The notes under the pieces are model-generated. The model ran no database searches. It was given only the letters and a program-made list of their open reading frames with translations, and was not told the origin of the DNA. Both the position numbers and the translations under genes were made by a program. Shown here in pieces: positions 23,944-32,716 of a stretch of DNA of 39,683 nucleotides (positions are counted from its first letter, which is position 1; each line of letters begins with the position of its first letter). Origin of the DNA: an uncultured Blautia sp. (GTDB lineage: Bacteria > Bacillota > Clostridia > Lachnospirales > Lachnospiraceae); assembly GCA_946629475.1 (NCBI GenBank), contig CAMOXX010000002.1, forward strand, positions 1 to 39,683, read 5' to 3'.

Positions 23944-25131
23944 ATGGAAAAAATATTGTTTACCTCGGAATCTGTGACAGAAGGGCATCCTGATAAAATC
24001 TGCGACGCGGTGTCAGATGCGATTCTTGATGCATTGCTTGAGCAGGATCCAATGAGCCGTGTGGCGTGTGAAACGGTCACCACAACCGGTATTGTTTTTG
24101 TAATGGGTGAAATCACATCCAGGGCAAATATTGATTATCAGAAGATTGTGAGGGATACGATTCGTGAGATCGGCTATACCAGCGGAGATTACGGATTTGA
24201 CGCGGACACCTGTTCGGTTGTGATTGCTCTGGACAAGCAGTCGGCGGATATCGCGCTTGGAGTAGACAAAGCGTACGAGTTGAAAGAAAACGAGATGAAT
24301 GAGGATGAACTGGATGCGATCGGTGCAGGGGACCAGGGACTCCAGTTCGGCTACGCGACAAACGAAACAGAAGAGTATATGCCTTATGCGATCAATATGG
24401 CGCATAAACTGGCTTATCAGCTTGCAAAGGTCCGCAAAGATGGTACATTAAAGTATCTCAGGCCGGATGGAAAAACGCAGGTGACGGTGGAGTATAATCC
24501 GGATGGTTCACCGAAGAGAATCGACGCGGTGGTCTGCTCGACCCAGCATGATCCGGATGTGACGCAGGAACAGATTCATGAGGACATTAAAAAATATGTT
24601 TTTGATGCGATCATTCCTTCGGATATGGTTGATGAAGACACCAAGTATTTTATCAATCCGACCGGACGTTTTGTGATCGGCGGTCCTCAGGGCGACAGCG
24701 GCCTGACCGGCAGAAAAATCATTGTTGATACCTACGGCGGAACAGGACGCCACGGCGGCGGCGCTTTTTCGGGCAAGGACTGCACCAAGGTTGACCGTTC
24801 GGCAGCATATGCGGCAAGATATGTGGCTAAGAATATTGTAGCTGCCGGCCTTGCCGACAGATGTGAGATACAGTTATCCTATGCGATCGGTGTTGCTCAC
24901 CCGACATCGGTGCGTGTGGATTCTTTTGGAACAGGAAAGCTTGATGACCAGAAGCTGGTGGAGATTATCCGCGAGAATTTTGACCTTCGTCCGGCTGGAA
25001 TTATTAAAATGCTGGATCTGCGTCGTCCGATCTACAAACAGACTTCGTCATATGGTCATTTCGGCCGCACTGATATTTCTCTTCCATGGGAAAAAACAGA
25101 CAAGGCAGAGATTTTAAAAAAGTATCTTTGA
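23944..25131 (+). CDS. metK: S-adenosylmethionine synthetase
   Basis: Makes SAM from methionine and ATP with release of PPi and Pi. 395 residues, normal length. Visible motifs are ESVTEGHPDKICD (metal and ATP site), GAGDQGLQFGYA, FVIGGPQGDSGLTGRKIIVDTYGG, and the P-loop-like GGGAFSGKDCTKVDRSAAYAARY. The 47-bp gap after murA is too short for a SAM riboswitch. The best ribosome site, AAAGGA, is about 15 nt from the ATG. Two rRNA methyltransferases and a tRNA methyltransferase in this window depend on its product. It ends at a terminator. Confidence 0.98.
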   Translation: MEKILFTSESVTEGHPDKICDAVSDAILDALLEQDPMSRVACETVTTTGIVFVMGEITSRANIDYQKIVRDTIREIGYTSGDYGFDADTCSVVIALDKQSADIALGVDKAYELKENEMNEDELDAIGAGDQGLQFGYATNETEEYMPYAINMAHKLAYQLAKVRKDGTLKYLRPDGKTQVTVEYNPDGSPKRIDAVVCSTQHDPDVTQEQIHEDIKKYVFDAIIPSDMVDEDTKYFINPTGRFVIGGPQGDSGLTGRKIIVDTYGGTGRHGGGAFSGKDCTKVDRSAAYAARYVAKNIVAAGLADRCEIQLSYAIGVAHPTSVRVDSFGTGKLDDQKLVEIIRENFDLRPAGIIKMLDLRRPIYKQTSSYGHFGRTDISLPWEKTDKAEILKKYL

Positions 25132-25137
25132 GGTGAG

Positions 25138-25163
25138 GGGGACGGTTAAACCGTCCCTTTTTT
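25138..25163 (+). terminator. Terminator after metK
   Basis: GGGACGG (25139-25145) pairs with CCGTCCC (25151-25157) over TTAAA, then six T (25158-25163). It lies only 24 bp before the histidine kinase ATG. Confidence 0.88.
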
Positions 25164-25187
25164 CCGTTCCGGAGAGAGGCTGTCCCG

Positions 25188-26336
25188 ATGAAACTGAAAA
25201 CAAGGATGATTACAGGCTTTGTTCTGGTAATTCTGGTTCCACAGCTTTTGCTTGCTGTGGCTTTATTTGCTTACAGCCGCAGTCAGCCTGCGGATTCCGG
25301 AAAAACCGGCATGCATATGGCACAGGAGATTTCGATCTCAGTTCCGGATTCTGATTATAAAACGGTCAGCCTGCGGACGAGGGATATGTTTTTTACACTG
25401 TCGGTGATACTGCTGTTCACTTCGCTGGCGGTAGGCATCTGGATTTACCGGAGCATTTCGGTTCCTCTGATCAAGCTGAAAAAAGCGACGCAGAATATCA
25501 AGGAGGGAAATCTGGATTTTGTGATAGAATCCGATGGAAAAGATGAGTTTTCGGAGCTGTGCAATGATTTTGATGATATGAGGGTCCGGCTTAAGGAATC
25601 AGCAGAAGAAAAGCTTGTCATGGATAAGGAGAATAAGGAGCTGATCAGCAATATCTCCCATGATCTGAAAACGCCGATCACCGCGGTGAAGGGTTATGTG
25701 GAAGGTATTATGGACGGAGTGGCCGATACCCCCGAAAAAATGGATCGTTATATCAAAACGATCTATAATAAAACGATTGAGATGGATCACCTGATCAATG
25801 AACTCACTTTTTATTCCAAGATCGATACGAACAGGATTCCATATACGTTCAGCAAGCTGAATGTGTATGACTATTTTTCGGACTGTGCTGATGAGGTATC
25901 ACTGGAGCTGGAGACAGAAGGAATAAAGCTGCTTTATTCCAATGATGTGGACAGTAATGTGCTGGTAATCGCGGATGGAGAACAGATCAGAAGGGTGATC
26001 CACAATATTATCAGCAATGCCATCAAGTACATGGACAAGCTGAACGGAATTATACAGATCCGCGTCAGGGATGTCGGGGATTTTATCCAGATCGAGATAG
26101 AGGATAATGGAAAAGGAATTGCGTCGAGGGATCTTCCCTATATTTTTGACCGTTTTTACCGGACGGACGTATCCAGAAATTCCTCGAAAGGAGGAAGCGG
26201 AATCGGCCTTTCCATTGTAAGAAAAATTCTGGAAGACCATGGAGGAAAGGTTTGGGCTACCAGCAAGGTCGGGGTTGGGACGACGGTTTATTTTGTACTG
26301 AGAAAATATCAGGAGGTGCCGGTAAACAATGAGTAG
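25188..26336 (+). CDS. Sensor histidine kinase, HAMP type
   Basis: 382-residue membrane kinase of a two-component system. Membrane segments are at about 8-28 and 67-88, enclosing an extracytoplasmic loop of only about 36 residues. HAMP (about 89-141, SVPLIKLKKATQNIKEGNLDF) is followed by HisKA with the H box ISNISHDLKTPITAVKGY (His158). The HATPase domain has N box HNIISNAIKYM, G1 DNGKGI, F box IFDRFYR and G2 GSGIGLSIV. The short loop suggests sensing in or near the membrane, or via a partner. GGAGAGAGG lies upstream. The gene overlaps the regulator by 8 bp, kinase first. No promoter is obvious between the metK terminator and the ATG. Confidence 0.96.
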   Translation: MKLKTRMITGFVLVILVPQLLLAVALFAYSRSQPADSGKTGMHMAQEISISVPDSDYKTVSLRTRDMFFTLSVILLFTSLAVGIWIYRSISVPLIKLKKATQNIKEGNLDFVIESDGKDEFSELCNDFDDMRVRLKESAEEKLVMDKENKELISNISHDLKTPITAVKGYVEGIMDGVADTPEKMDRYIKTIYNKTIEMDHLINELTFYSKIDTNRIPYTFSKLNVYDYFSDCADEVSLELETEGIKLLYSNDVDSNVLVIADGEQIRRVIHNIISNAIKYMDKLNGIIQIRVRDVGDFIQIEIEDNGKGIASRDLPYIFDRFYRTDVSRNSSKGGSGIGLSIVRKILEDHGGKVWATSKVGVGTTVYFVLRKYQEVPVNNE

Positions 26337-27018
26337 AATTCTGATTATTGAGGATGAGGAAGCAATCGCTGATCTGGAGAAGGATTATCTGGAGCTCTCC
26401 GGATTTGATGTGGAGATTGAACATCGCGGAGACCGGGGACTTGAAAAATCATTGAATGAGGATTTTGATCTGATTATTCTGGATCTGATGCTGCCTGAGG
26501 TGGATGGGTTTGATATTTGCCGGCAGGTAAGAGAAAAGAAGAATATTCCGATTATCATGGTATCAGCCAAGAAGGATGATATTGACAAAATCAGGGGTCT
26601 GGGGCTCGGTGCGGATGATTATATGACAAAGCCCTTCAGCCCGAGTGAGCTGGTTGCCCGTGTCAAAGCGCACCTTGAGAGATACAACCGCCTCGTCGGG
26701 TCGGCTCTGCCGAAAAATGACATTATCGAAATCAGAGGGATCAAAATCGATAAAACCGCAAGAAGAGTGTGGGTGAACGGGGAGGAGAAAGCGTTTACCT
26801 CCAAAGAGTTTGACCTCCTCACGTTTCTTGCGGAAAACCCGAACCGTGTATTTCGCAAGGAGGAGCTTTTCCGTGAAATCTGGGATATGGAGTCGGTGGG
26901 GGATATCGCCACTGTCACGGTTCATATCAAAAAGATCAGGGAAAAAATCGAATTCGACACGGCAAAACCACAGTACATTGAGACGATCTGGGGTGTAGGG
27001 TACCGGTTCAAGATGTGA
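26329..27018 (+). CDS. OmpR/PhoB-family response regulator
   Basis: Partner of the preceding kinase. 229 residues. The receiver domain has the acidic pocket EDEE (8-11), phospho-acceptor Asp52 in IILDLMLPEVDG, Ser79 in MVSA and Lys101 in MTKPFS. The C-terminal winged helix (about 130-229) has ARRVWVNGEEKAFTSKEFDLLTFLAENPNRVF and VTVHIKKIREKIE, ending in the family-typical WGVGYRFKM. AGGAGGTG is 9 bp upstream, inside the kinase gene. Target genes cannot be deduced. It ends 6 bp before the decarboxylase gene, so that gene and those beyond may share its transcript. Confidence 0.97.
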   Translation: MSRILIIEDEEAIADLEKDYLELSGFDVEIEHRGDRGLEKSLNEDFDLIILDLMLPEVDGFDICRQVREKKNIPIIMVSAKKDDIDKIRGLGLGADDYMTKPFSPSELVARVKAHLERYNRLVGSALPKNDIIEIRGIKIDKTARRVWVNGEEKAFTSKEFDLLTFLAENPNRVFRKEELFREIWDMESVGDIATVTVHIKKIREKIEFDTAKPQYIETIWGVGYRFKM

Positions 27019-27024
27019 CGAAGC

Positions 27025-28482
27025 ATGGAAGAATTATATAAAAAGCTGTATTCTTATCATGATAAAGACATTTATCCCTTTCATATGCCGGGACATAAGA
27101 GAAATCCGGCTTTTGAAGCCGGTTTTCTTCCGGTAAAGCAGGATATCACGGAGATTACAGGGTTTGACGATCTTCATCATGCCGAAGATATCATAAAAAA
27201 TGCGCAGGATTTTGCGGCGGAGCTTTTTGGAAGCAGGGAAGTTTTTTTCAGTGTGAATGGTAGTACGGCTGCCATACTTTCTGCGGTGTCTGCTGCCGTC
27301 AGAAGAGGCGGAAAGCTTTTAACAGCACGGAACTGTCACAAATCTCTTTATCATGCCATGTATCTCAGGGAGATTGTCCCTGTTTATATTTATCCCGGGA
27401 TTGACCGTGAGACGGGAATCTGCTGCAGTATTGATCCTGAAGAGACGGAGAGGCTTCTCAGTGAGAATGATGATATTGAAGCGGTTTTTATCACGTCTCC
27501 GACCTATGACGGAGCAGTATCGGATATCCGTGCCATTGCGGAAGCGGCGCACAGGCATTCGGTTCCTCTGATTGTGGATGAGGCGCATGGAGCGCACTTT
27601 TGCTTTTCGCCGTATTTTCCGGAATCGGCGGTAAGGAGCGGAGCGGATATTGTCATTCACAGCATTCACAAAACGCTTCCTTCCATGACAGGCACTTCGG
27701 TGCTGCACAGATGCACCGACAGAATCAGTCATGATAAGATTGCGCGGTTTATGTCGATTTATCAGACCAGCAGCCCTTCGTATCCTATGATGGCGAGTCT
27801 GGATTTCTGTTTTCATTTTTTAAAGGATCAGGGGAAAATCTGGTTTGATGCGTTTACGTCCAGGCTGGAACAGCTTCGAAACGGTCTTTCACAGTTTCAG
27901 AAGATCAGGCTGATGGATTTTTACGGTGCGGAATACAGGAAGCAAAAAGGATTTTATGACTTTGACAGATCAAAAATTCTTTTATCGGCAGACTGTGTAA
28001 AAGGGGGAGGAGCCGGACTTTTCAGAATACTGCAGGAAAAGTACCTGCTGGAACCCGAAATGTCTGCGTACAACTATGTACTTATGATGACGACGATGGG
28101 AGATACGGAGGAAGGCTTCCGGCGGCTGTATGAAGCGGTCTCTGATCTGGAGAATCATCCGGAAATATTTATTTCTGCAAACATGGATGAGCTTTCTCAA
28201 AAACGGTCTGATTTCACGGAGAGGATCAGTGAAAGGCCGGAGCCGGTCATGCGTATTTCGGAAGCGATGGATTCGGAGACAGCTGCGCTTCCGCTGGATC
28301 AATGCGTCGGAAGAATCTCTGCGGAGTTCATGTATCTTTATCCTCCGGGCGTTCCTCTGATTGTACCGGGAGAGAGGATTTCCTTACAGTTTGTGCAGAA
28401 TATGAAAAGGTACGTGTCTGCAGGAATGAAAATTGCGGGAATCCGGGACTGCTCCGGAAAATATATGGATTGTGTTGTGTGA
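27025..28482 (+). CDS. Orn/Lys/Arg decarboxylase family PLP enzyme (YaaO-like)
   Basis: Fold-type I PLP enzyme, 485 residues. The N-terminal PFHMPGHKRNPAF motif (18-30) is typical of the family. DEAHGAH (185-191) is the cofactor aspartate region and SIHKTLPSMTGTSVLH carries the Schiff-base Lys216. The C-terminal domain has YPPGVPLIVPGERI. It lacks the N-terminal wing domain of the large E. coli enzymes, so it is the short class that includes B. subtilis YaaO and SpeA. Substrate (arginine, lysine or ornithine) cannot be read from sequence. The ribosome site is poor and the gene follows the regulator by 6 bp. Position before a nucleotide kinase and holB matches yaaO. Confidence 0.93.
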   Translation: MEELYKKLYSYHDKDIYPFHMPGHKRNPAFEAGFLPVKQDITEITGFDDLHHAEDIIKNAQDFAAELFGSREVFFSVNGSTAAILSAVSAAVRRGGKLLTARNCHKSLYHAMYLREIVPVYIYPGIDRETGICCSIDPEETERLLSENDDIEAVFITSPTYDGAVSDIRAIAEAAHRHSVPLIVDEAHGAHFCFSPYFPESAVRSGADIVIHSIHKTLPSMTGTSVLHRCTDRISHDKIARFMSIYQTSSPSYPMMASLDFCFHFLKDQGKIWFDAFTSRLEQLRNGLSQFQKIRLMDFYGAEYRKQKGFYDFDRSKILLSADCVKGGGAGLFRILQEKYLLEPEMSAYNYVLMMTTMGDTEEGFRRLYEAVSDLENHPEIFISANMDELSQKRSDFTERISERPEPVMRISEAMDSETAALPLDQCVGRISAEFMYLYPPGVPLIVPGERISLQFVQNMKRYVSAGMKIAGIRDCSGKYMDCVV

Positions 28483-28485
28483 ATC

Positions 28486-29082
28486 ATGGGAAAACTATTT
28501 TATATTATGGGGAAAAGCGCTTCCGGCAAGGATTCCTTTTACAGGGAGCTGATGAGGACGGAGAGCCTGGGGCTCCGGAAGCTTATTTTATATACCACCA
28601 GGCCGATGCGCGACGGTGAGGAGAATGGCCGTGAATACTTTTTTGTTACTGCGGAACAGCTTGACTCTTTCAGAAAGCAGGGCAGAATCATCGAGGAAAG
28701 GGAATATCAGACGGTTTACGGCCCCTGGTTTTATTTTACGGCGGATGACGGCCAGATTCACTGGGAGGGGAATGATTACCTGGGAATCGGTACCCTGGAA
28801 TCCTTCTGCGCGCTGAAAGCTTATTACGGAGAGGATAAAATCTGTCCTGTTTATATTGAGGTTGAGGATGGGGAGAGGCTTGCCAGAGCTCTTCGGAGGG
28901 AAAAGGAGCAGATTCACCCTCATTATGCCGAGATGTGCCGGAGATTTCTGGCGGATGAGGAGGACTTTTCGGAGGAAAAGCTGAAAAATGCCGGAATCCA
29001 TGTGCGTTTTGAAAATGCGGATTTTGAAAAATGCATGGAGGAGATCACAGGATATATCCGGCAGTCCCGTTCGCAAAGATAG
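28486..29082 (+). CDS. Guanylate kinase-like protein
   Basis: 198 residues with a guanylate-kinase fold. The P-loop is FYIMGKSASGKDS (6-18), unlike the usual GPSGAGKGT, and the GMP-binding stretch LYTTRPMRDGEENGREYFFV is Gmk-like. In B. subtilis the same position (yaaO-X-holB) is held by tmk, thymidylate kinase, but the motifs here are not those of Tmk. It may phosphorylate GMP/dGMP or another nucleotide, or be a divergent paralogue beside a standard gmk elsewhere. The C-terminal half (HPHYAEMCRRFLADEEDFSEEKL) resembles Gmk-type lid and helix regions only loosely. 3 bp after the decarboxylase; no strong ribosome site. Confidence 0.85.
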   Translation: MGKLFYIMGKSASGKDSFYRELMRTESLGLRKLILYTTRPMRDGEENGREYFFVTAEQLDSFRKQGRIIEEREYQTVYGPWFYFTADDGQIHWEGNDYLGIGTLESFCALKAYYGEDKICPVYIEVEDGERLARALRREKEQIHPHYAEMCRRFLADEEDFSEEKLKNAGIHVRFENADFEKCMEEITGYIRQSRSQR

Positions 29083-29108
29083 ACAAAGAAATGGTTTTAT
29101 GTTAAACT
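29080..29108 (+). promoter_or_regulatory. Possible holB promoter
   Basis: TAGACA (29080-29085), 17-bp spacer, TAAACT (29103-29108). The same -10 hexamer follows TTGACA at 15498. It overlaps the kinase stop codon and lies 33 bp before holB. Confidence 0.4.
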
Positions 29109-29141
29109 GGAATTGGTGATGCTGCAGAAAGGGGTGATTTT

Positions 29142-30131
29142 ATGATAGGCTTCAATGATATTATAGGACATGATGAGATTATACGTCATTTAAAAAATGC
29201 GATTCAATCGGGGAAGGTCTCCCATTCATATCTGATTACAGGTGAAGCGGGTTCAGGCAAAAAAATGATTGCCCGGTCTTTTGCGGCAGCGCTCCAGTGT
29301 GAAAAGGGAGGCGCTGAACCGTGCATGGTCTGCGATTCCTGTAAAAAGGCTATCGGAAATAATCACCCGGATATTATTTTTGTAAAAAACGAAAAACCGG
29401 GAGTTATTGCTGTGGATGAGGTTCGTGAGCAGGTGATTCACGATGTTGTGATTCGTCCTTACTACAGCAAATACAAAATATATATCATTCCTGAAGCCGG
29501 ATTCATGACTCCCGCGGCACAGAATGCCCTTTTGAAGACGATCGAAGAACCTCCGGAATACGCGGTCATTCTTCTGCTGACGAAAAATCCGGAGATGCTT
29601 CTGCCGACCATTTTGTCAAGGTGTGTCCGTCTGGATCTGAAGATTGTGGATGACAGCATTGTCAAGCAGTATCTGATGGAGCATCTTCATATTCCGGATT
29701 ATCAGGCGGAGATCGATACAAGCTTTGCGCACGGAAGCATTGGCAAGGCAAAAGAAGCGGCAACCTCTCAGGAATTTTCGGATATGACCGAAAAGGCGCT
29801 GAAGCTGCTTAAATATTCTGCCGACATGGAGGTTTTTGAGCTCACGGAGGAAATCAAGGACCTGGCTTCCGATAAAACAAAGATTGAGGATTATCTGGAC
29901 GTATTTCAGTTCTGGTTCCGGGATGTTCTGATGTTTAAGGCGACCAGGGAAATTGATAATCTTGTTTTTAAGCAGGAGATCAATGATATCCGGGAGCAGG
30001 CGAGTGCCAGATCCTACGAAAATCTTGAAAAAATACTGGAAGAGATAGACAAAACAAAAGTAAGGCTTCATGCCAATGTTAACCTGGAACTGGCACTGGA
30101 GCTTTTGTTCCTGACAATCAGGGAAAGATAA
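29142..30131 (+). CDS. holB: DNA polymerase III subunit delta'
   Basis: Clamp-loader subunit that opens the DnaN ring with delta and tau. 329 residues. The AAA+ core begins FNDIIGHDEIIRHLKNAI with Walker A GEAGSGKK (about 35-42). A Cys cluster CMVCDSC forms most of the zinc finger, and AAQNALLKTIEEPPEYAVILLLT precedes the SRC motif LPTILSRC. A C-terminal helical domain follows. AAAGGGG is 8 bp upstream. It lies 16 bp before ricT, as in B. subtilis holB-yaaT. Confidence 0.95.
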   Translation: MIGFNDIIGHDEIIRHLKNAIQSGKVSHSYLITGEAGSGKKMIARSFAAALQCEKGGAEPCMVCDSCKKAIGNNHPDIIFVKNEKPGVIAVDEVREQVIHDVVIRPYYSKYKIYIIPEAGFMTPAAQNALLKTIEEPPEYAVILLLTKNPEMLLPTILSRCVRLDLKIVDDSIVKQYLMEHLHIPDYQAEIDTSFAHGSIGKAKEAATSQEFSDMTEKALKLLKYSADMEVFELTEEIKDLASDKTKIEDYLDVFQFWFRDVLMFKATREIDNLVFKQEINDIREQASARSYENLEKILEEIDKTKVRLHANVNLELALELLFLTIRER

Positions 30132-30147
30132 GGAAGTATAAATCAAA

Positions 30148-31092
30148 ATGGCAAAAGTTGTAGGCGTAAGATTTCGGAATGTAGGGAAGATGTACTACTT
30201 TGATCCGAAGGATTATAATATAAAAAGAGGAGACCATGTAATTGTGGAGACCGCGCGGGGCATGGAATATGGCCGCGTGGTTATGGATCCGAAGGAAGTG
30301 GGCGAAAAAGAGCTGGTTCATCCATTGAAAGAGGTGATCCGGCCGGCAACCCAGGAGGATCAGGAGAGAGAAAGCAGGAACCGCGAAAAAGAAAAGGAAG
30401 CGCTGAAAATCTGCCGTCAGAAGATTCGTGAGCATAAGCTCGACATGAAGCTGATTGACGCGGAATATACCTTTGACAACAATAAAGTTCTTTTCTATTT
30501 TACTGCGGATGGCCGGATTGATTTCAGAATGCTGGTCAAGGACCTGGCATCGATTTTCAAAACGAGGATCGAACTCAGGCAGATTGGAGTGAGGGATGAG
30601 ACAAAGATTCTGGGAGGGATCGGAATCTGCGGCAGAGGACTCTGCTGTCATACTTATCTGACCGATTTTGTTCCTGTATCCATCAAGATGGCGAAGGAAC
30701 AGAATCTTTCGCTCAATCAGACGAAGATATCCGGTGTGTGCGGAAGACTGATGTGCTGCCTGAAATATGAGCAGGACACTTACGAAGAGCTGAACAAAAA
30801 GCTGCCTTCGACGGGTGATCAGGTGACGCTTCCGGATGGCTCGCTGGGAACCGTTCACAGTGTGAATGTGCTCCGGCAGCTTGTGATGGTCGTCACCGAA
30901 GAGAATGATGAAAAAGAGATCACGGAATATCCTGTCGGAGACCTGAAGTTCCGTCCCCGCAGGAAAAAAGCGAAGGGTCAGGAAAAAGCAGAAGGAAATG
31001 AACCAAAAGAAGCCAAAGGAAATGTTGAAAAAAAGGGAGATTCCAAAAAGCATGACAGAGATTCCGGTTCGAAAAAACGAGCGAATCGATGA
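30148..31092 (+). CDS. ricT: PSP1-domain protein YaaT/RicT
   Basis: 314 residues. The PSP1 domain starts VVGVRFRNVGKMYYFDP and includes DHVIVETARGMEYGRVV. Conserved cysteines CGRGLCCHTYL and CGRLMCCLKYE fit the RicT family, which in Bacillus forms an Fe-S-containing complex with RicA and RicF that promotes RNase Y-dependent mRNA maturation and sporulation signalling. The C-terminal tail (about 270-314) is Lys-rich and disordered. The partners RicA and RicF are not encoded in this window. The last 41 bp overlap the proposed start of trmN6. Confidence 0.93.
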   Translation: MAKVVGVRFRNVGKMYYFDPKDYNIKRGDHVIVETARGMEYGRVVMDPKEVGEKELVHPLKEVIRPATQEDQERESRNREKEKEALKICRQKIREHKLDMKLIDAEYTFDNNKVLFYFTADGRIDFRMLVKDLASIFKTRIELRQIGVRDETKILGGIGICGRGLCCHTYLTDFVPVSIKMAKEQNLSLNQTKISGVCGRLMCCLKYEQDTYEELNKKLPSTGDQVTLPDGSLGTVHSVNVLRQLVMVVTEENDEKEITEYPVGDLKFRPRRKKAKGQEKAEGNEPKEAKGNVEKKGDSKKHDRDSGSKKRANR

Positions 31093-31816
31093 TCTGCAGA
31101 ACGGCTTTTTCATCATACAGGATCCGGCAAAGTTCTGCTTTGGAATGGATGCGGTTCTTCTTTCGGGTTTCGCCTCTGTAAACAAGGGAGAACGGGTTTT
31201 GGATTTGGGAACAGGAACGGGAATCATTCCCGTTCTTCTTTCTTCCAGGACAGAGGGAGAGCATTTCACCGGTATTGAAATTCAGGAAGACTGTGCGGAA
31301 ATGGCGGAGAGAAGCGTCAGGCTGAACCAACTGGAGGACAGGGTTACGATCATTCCGGGCGATTTAAAAAACACAGCTGAACTGTTTGCACCCGGGTCTT
31401 TTGAGGTTGTGACGAGCAATCCCCCTTATATGATCGGAAACCATGGCCTGGAAAACCGGGATATGCCCAAAGCGATCGCGCGTCATGAAATCTGCTGCAG
31501 CCTTGAGGATGTGATAAAAAGCGCGGCTTACGTTCTTTCGAATAAAGGCCGGTTTTACATGGTTCACAGGCCGTTTCGTCTTGTGGAAATATTCGGAGTG
31601 CTGCGAAAGTACCGCCTTGAGCCAAAAAGAATGCAGCTGGTTTATCCTTATGCCGACAGGGAACCGAACATGGTTTTGATTGAGGCGAGAAAAGAAGGGA
31701 ACCCTTATCTCAGGGTGGATAAGCCTCTGATCGTATATGAAAGGCCGGGAGTATACACGAAGTCTGTTCTGGAATATTATCACGATGATGAACTATCCGG
31801 AGAGAATAAAAAATGA
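31052..31816 (+). CDS. TrmN6-type tRNA(1)Val (adenine37-N6)-methyltransferase-like (YabB)
   Basis: SAM-dependent methyltransferase, 254 residues from the preferred ATG at 31052 (MTEIPVRKNERIDDLQNGFFIIQ). This start fits the family N-terminus, although the frame is open to ATGs at 30998 and 31022 inside ricT. AAAGGGAG lies about 11 bp upstream. Motif I is VLDLGTGTGIIPVLLSS and the catalytic SNPPYM is of the N6-adenine/N5-glutamine type. PYADREPNMVLIEARK is characteristic of this group. It overlaps ricT at its start and rsmI by an ATGA at its end, so all three are translationally coupled. The exact substrate in this organism is inferred. Confidence 0.9.
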   Translation: MTEIPVRKNERIDDLQNGFFIIQDPAKFCFGMDAVLLSGFASVNKGERVLDLGTGTGIIPVLLSSRTEGEHFTGIEIQEDCAEMAERSVRLNQLEDRVTIIPGDLKNTAELFAPGSFEVVTSNPPYMIGNHGLENRDMPKAIARHEICCSLEDVIKSAAYVLSNKGRFYMVHRPFRLVEIFGVLRKYRLEPKRMQLVYPYADREPNMVLIEARKEGNPYLRVDKPLIVYERPGVYTKSVLEYYHDDELSGENKK

Positions 31817-32661
31817 GTGGAATTTTGTATTTATGCGCTACGCCGATCGGAAACCTGGAGGATATCACTTTTCGTGTGATCCGGGTTCTGAAAGAAGCGG
31901 ATTTGATTGCCGCGGAGGATACCCGGAACAGCATCAAGCTGCTGAACCATTTTGATATACATACACCGATGACCAGCTACCATGAATTCAATAAGATGGA
32001 GAAGGGCCGGTATCTGATCGGGCAGCTCCTCGAAGGAAAGAATATTGCCCTGATTACGGATGCGGGGACACCCGGGATTTCCGACCCGGGGGAGGAGCTT
32101 GTGCAGCAGTGCCATGAGGAAGGAATCCAGGTGACTTCGGTTCCGGGGCCGGCTGCCTGCATTTCGGCCCTGGTCATGTCCGGGCTCCCGACACGCAGGT
32201 TTGCTTTTGAGGCTTTTCTTCCTCCCGATAAAAAAAAGAGAAGGCAGATTCTGGAGGAACTGAAAACGGAAACCAGGACAATTATTCTTTATGAAGCGCC
32301 GCACCGTCTTGTAAAAACACTGGACGAGCTGAAGGAAATGCTTGGAAACCGGAGAATGACTCTCTGCCGTGAGCTGACAAAAAAGCATGAGACATGCATG
32401 CGGACTACCATTGATGATCTGATTATTTTTTACAAGGATCATAAACCTCTCGGGGAATGTGTTCTGGTGATTGAGGGGGTTTCCCGTGAAGAACTTCAGA
32501 AGGAAGAACAGCAGAACTGGATGAAAATCAGCATCGAGGAACATGTTGAGATGTATGAAAAAGAAGGACTTTCCCGAAAAGAAGCGATGAAAAGGGCAGC
32601 GAAGGAGAGAGGACTTTCAAAGAGGGATATTTATCAGAGTTTTTTAAGAGGTGAAGAGTAA
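31813..32661 (+). CDS. rsmI: 16S rRNA (cytidine1402-2'-O)-methyltransferase RsmI
   Basis: Tetrapyrrole-methylase-fold enzyme that adds the 2'-O-methyl group at C1402 of 16S rRNA. 282 residues. It begins GILYLCATPIGNLEDITFRVIRVL; AEDTRNS, ALITDAGTPGISDPGEELV, VPGPAACISALVMSGLPTRRFAFEAFLP and LYEAPHRLVKTLDEL are all diagnostic. The C-terminal extension SRKEAMKRAAKERGLSKRDIYQSFL is a helix-turn-helix-like segment common in Firmicutes RsmI. The ATG overlaps the previous stop. The stop codon lies inside the terminator hairpin. Confidence 0.98.
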   Translation: MSGILYLCATPIGNLEDITFRVIRVLKEADLIAAEDTRNSIKLLNHFDIHTPMTSYHEFNKMEKGRYLIGQLLEGKNIALITDAGTPGISDPGEELVQQCHEEGIQVTSVPGPAACISALVMSGLPTRRFAFEAFLPPDKKKRRQILEELKTETRTIILYEAPHRLVKTLDELKEMLGNRRMTLCRELTKKHETCMRTTIDDLIIFYKDHKPLGECVLVIEGVSREELQKEEQQNWMKISIEEHVEMYEKEGLSRKEAMKRAAKERGLSKRDIYQSFLRGEE

Positions 32662-32677
32662 CTTTGCCTCTTTTTTT
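32647..32677 (+). terminator. Terminator overlapping the rsmI stop codon
   Basis: AGAGGTGAAG (32647-32656) pairs with CTTTGCCTCT (32662-32671), including two G-U pairs, over a 5-nt loop that contains part of the stop codon. Seven T follow (32671-32677). Confidence 0.8.
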
Positions 32678-32687
32678 ATGGATTTTA

Positions 32688-32716
32688 TTGGAACAGACGT
32701 CCTTTTGTGTTATAAT
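32688..32716 (+). promoter_or_regulatory. Predicted gyrB-gyrA promoter
   Basis: TTGGAA (32688-32693), 17-bp spacer, TATAAT (32711-32716), with a leader of about 60 nt before gyrB. Confidence 0.78.

Noticed and set aside
30998..31051. Longer trmN6 start at 30998
   Set aside because: Would overlap ricT by 95 bp with no ribosome site. The family N-terminus and the AAAGGGAG site favour 31052, although this is not settled.
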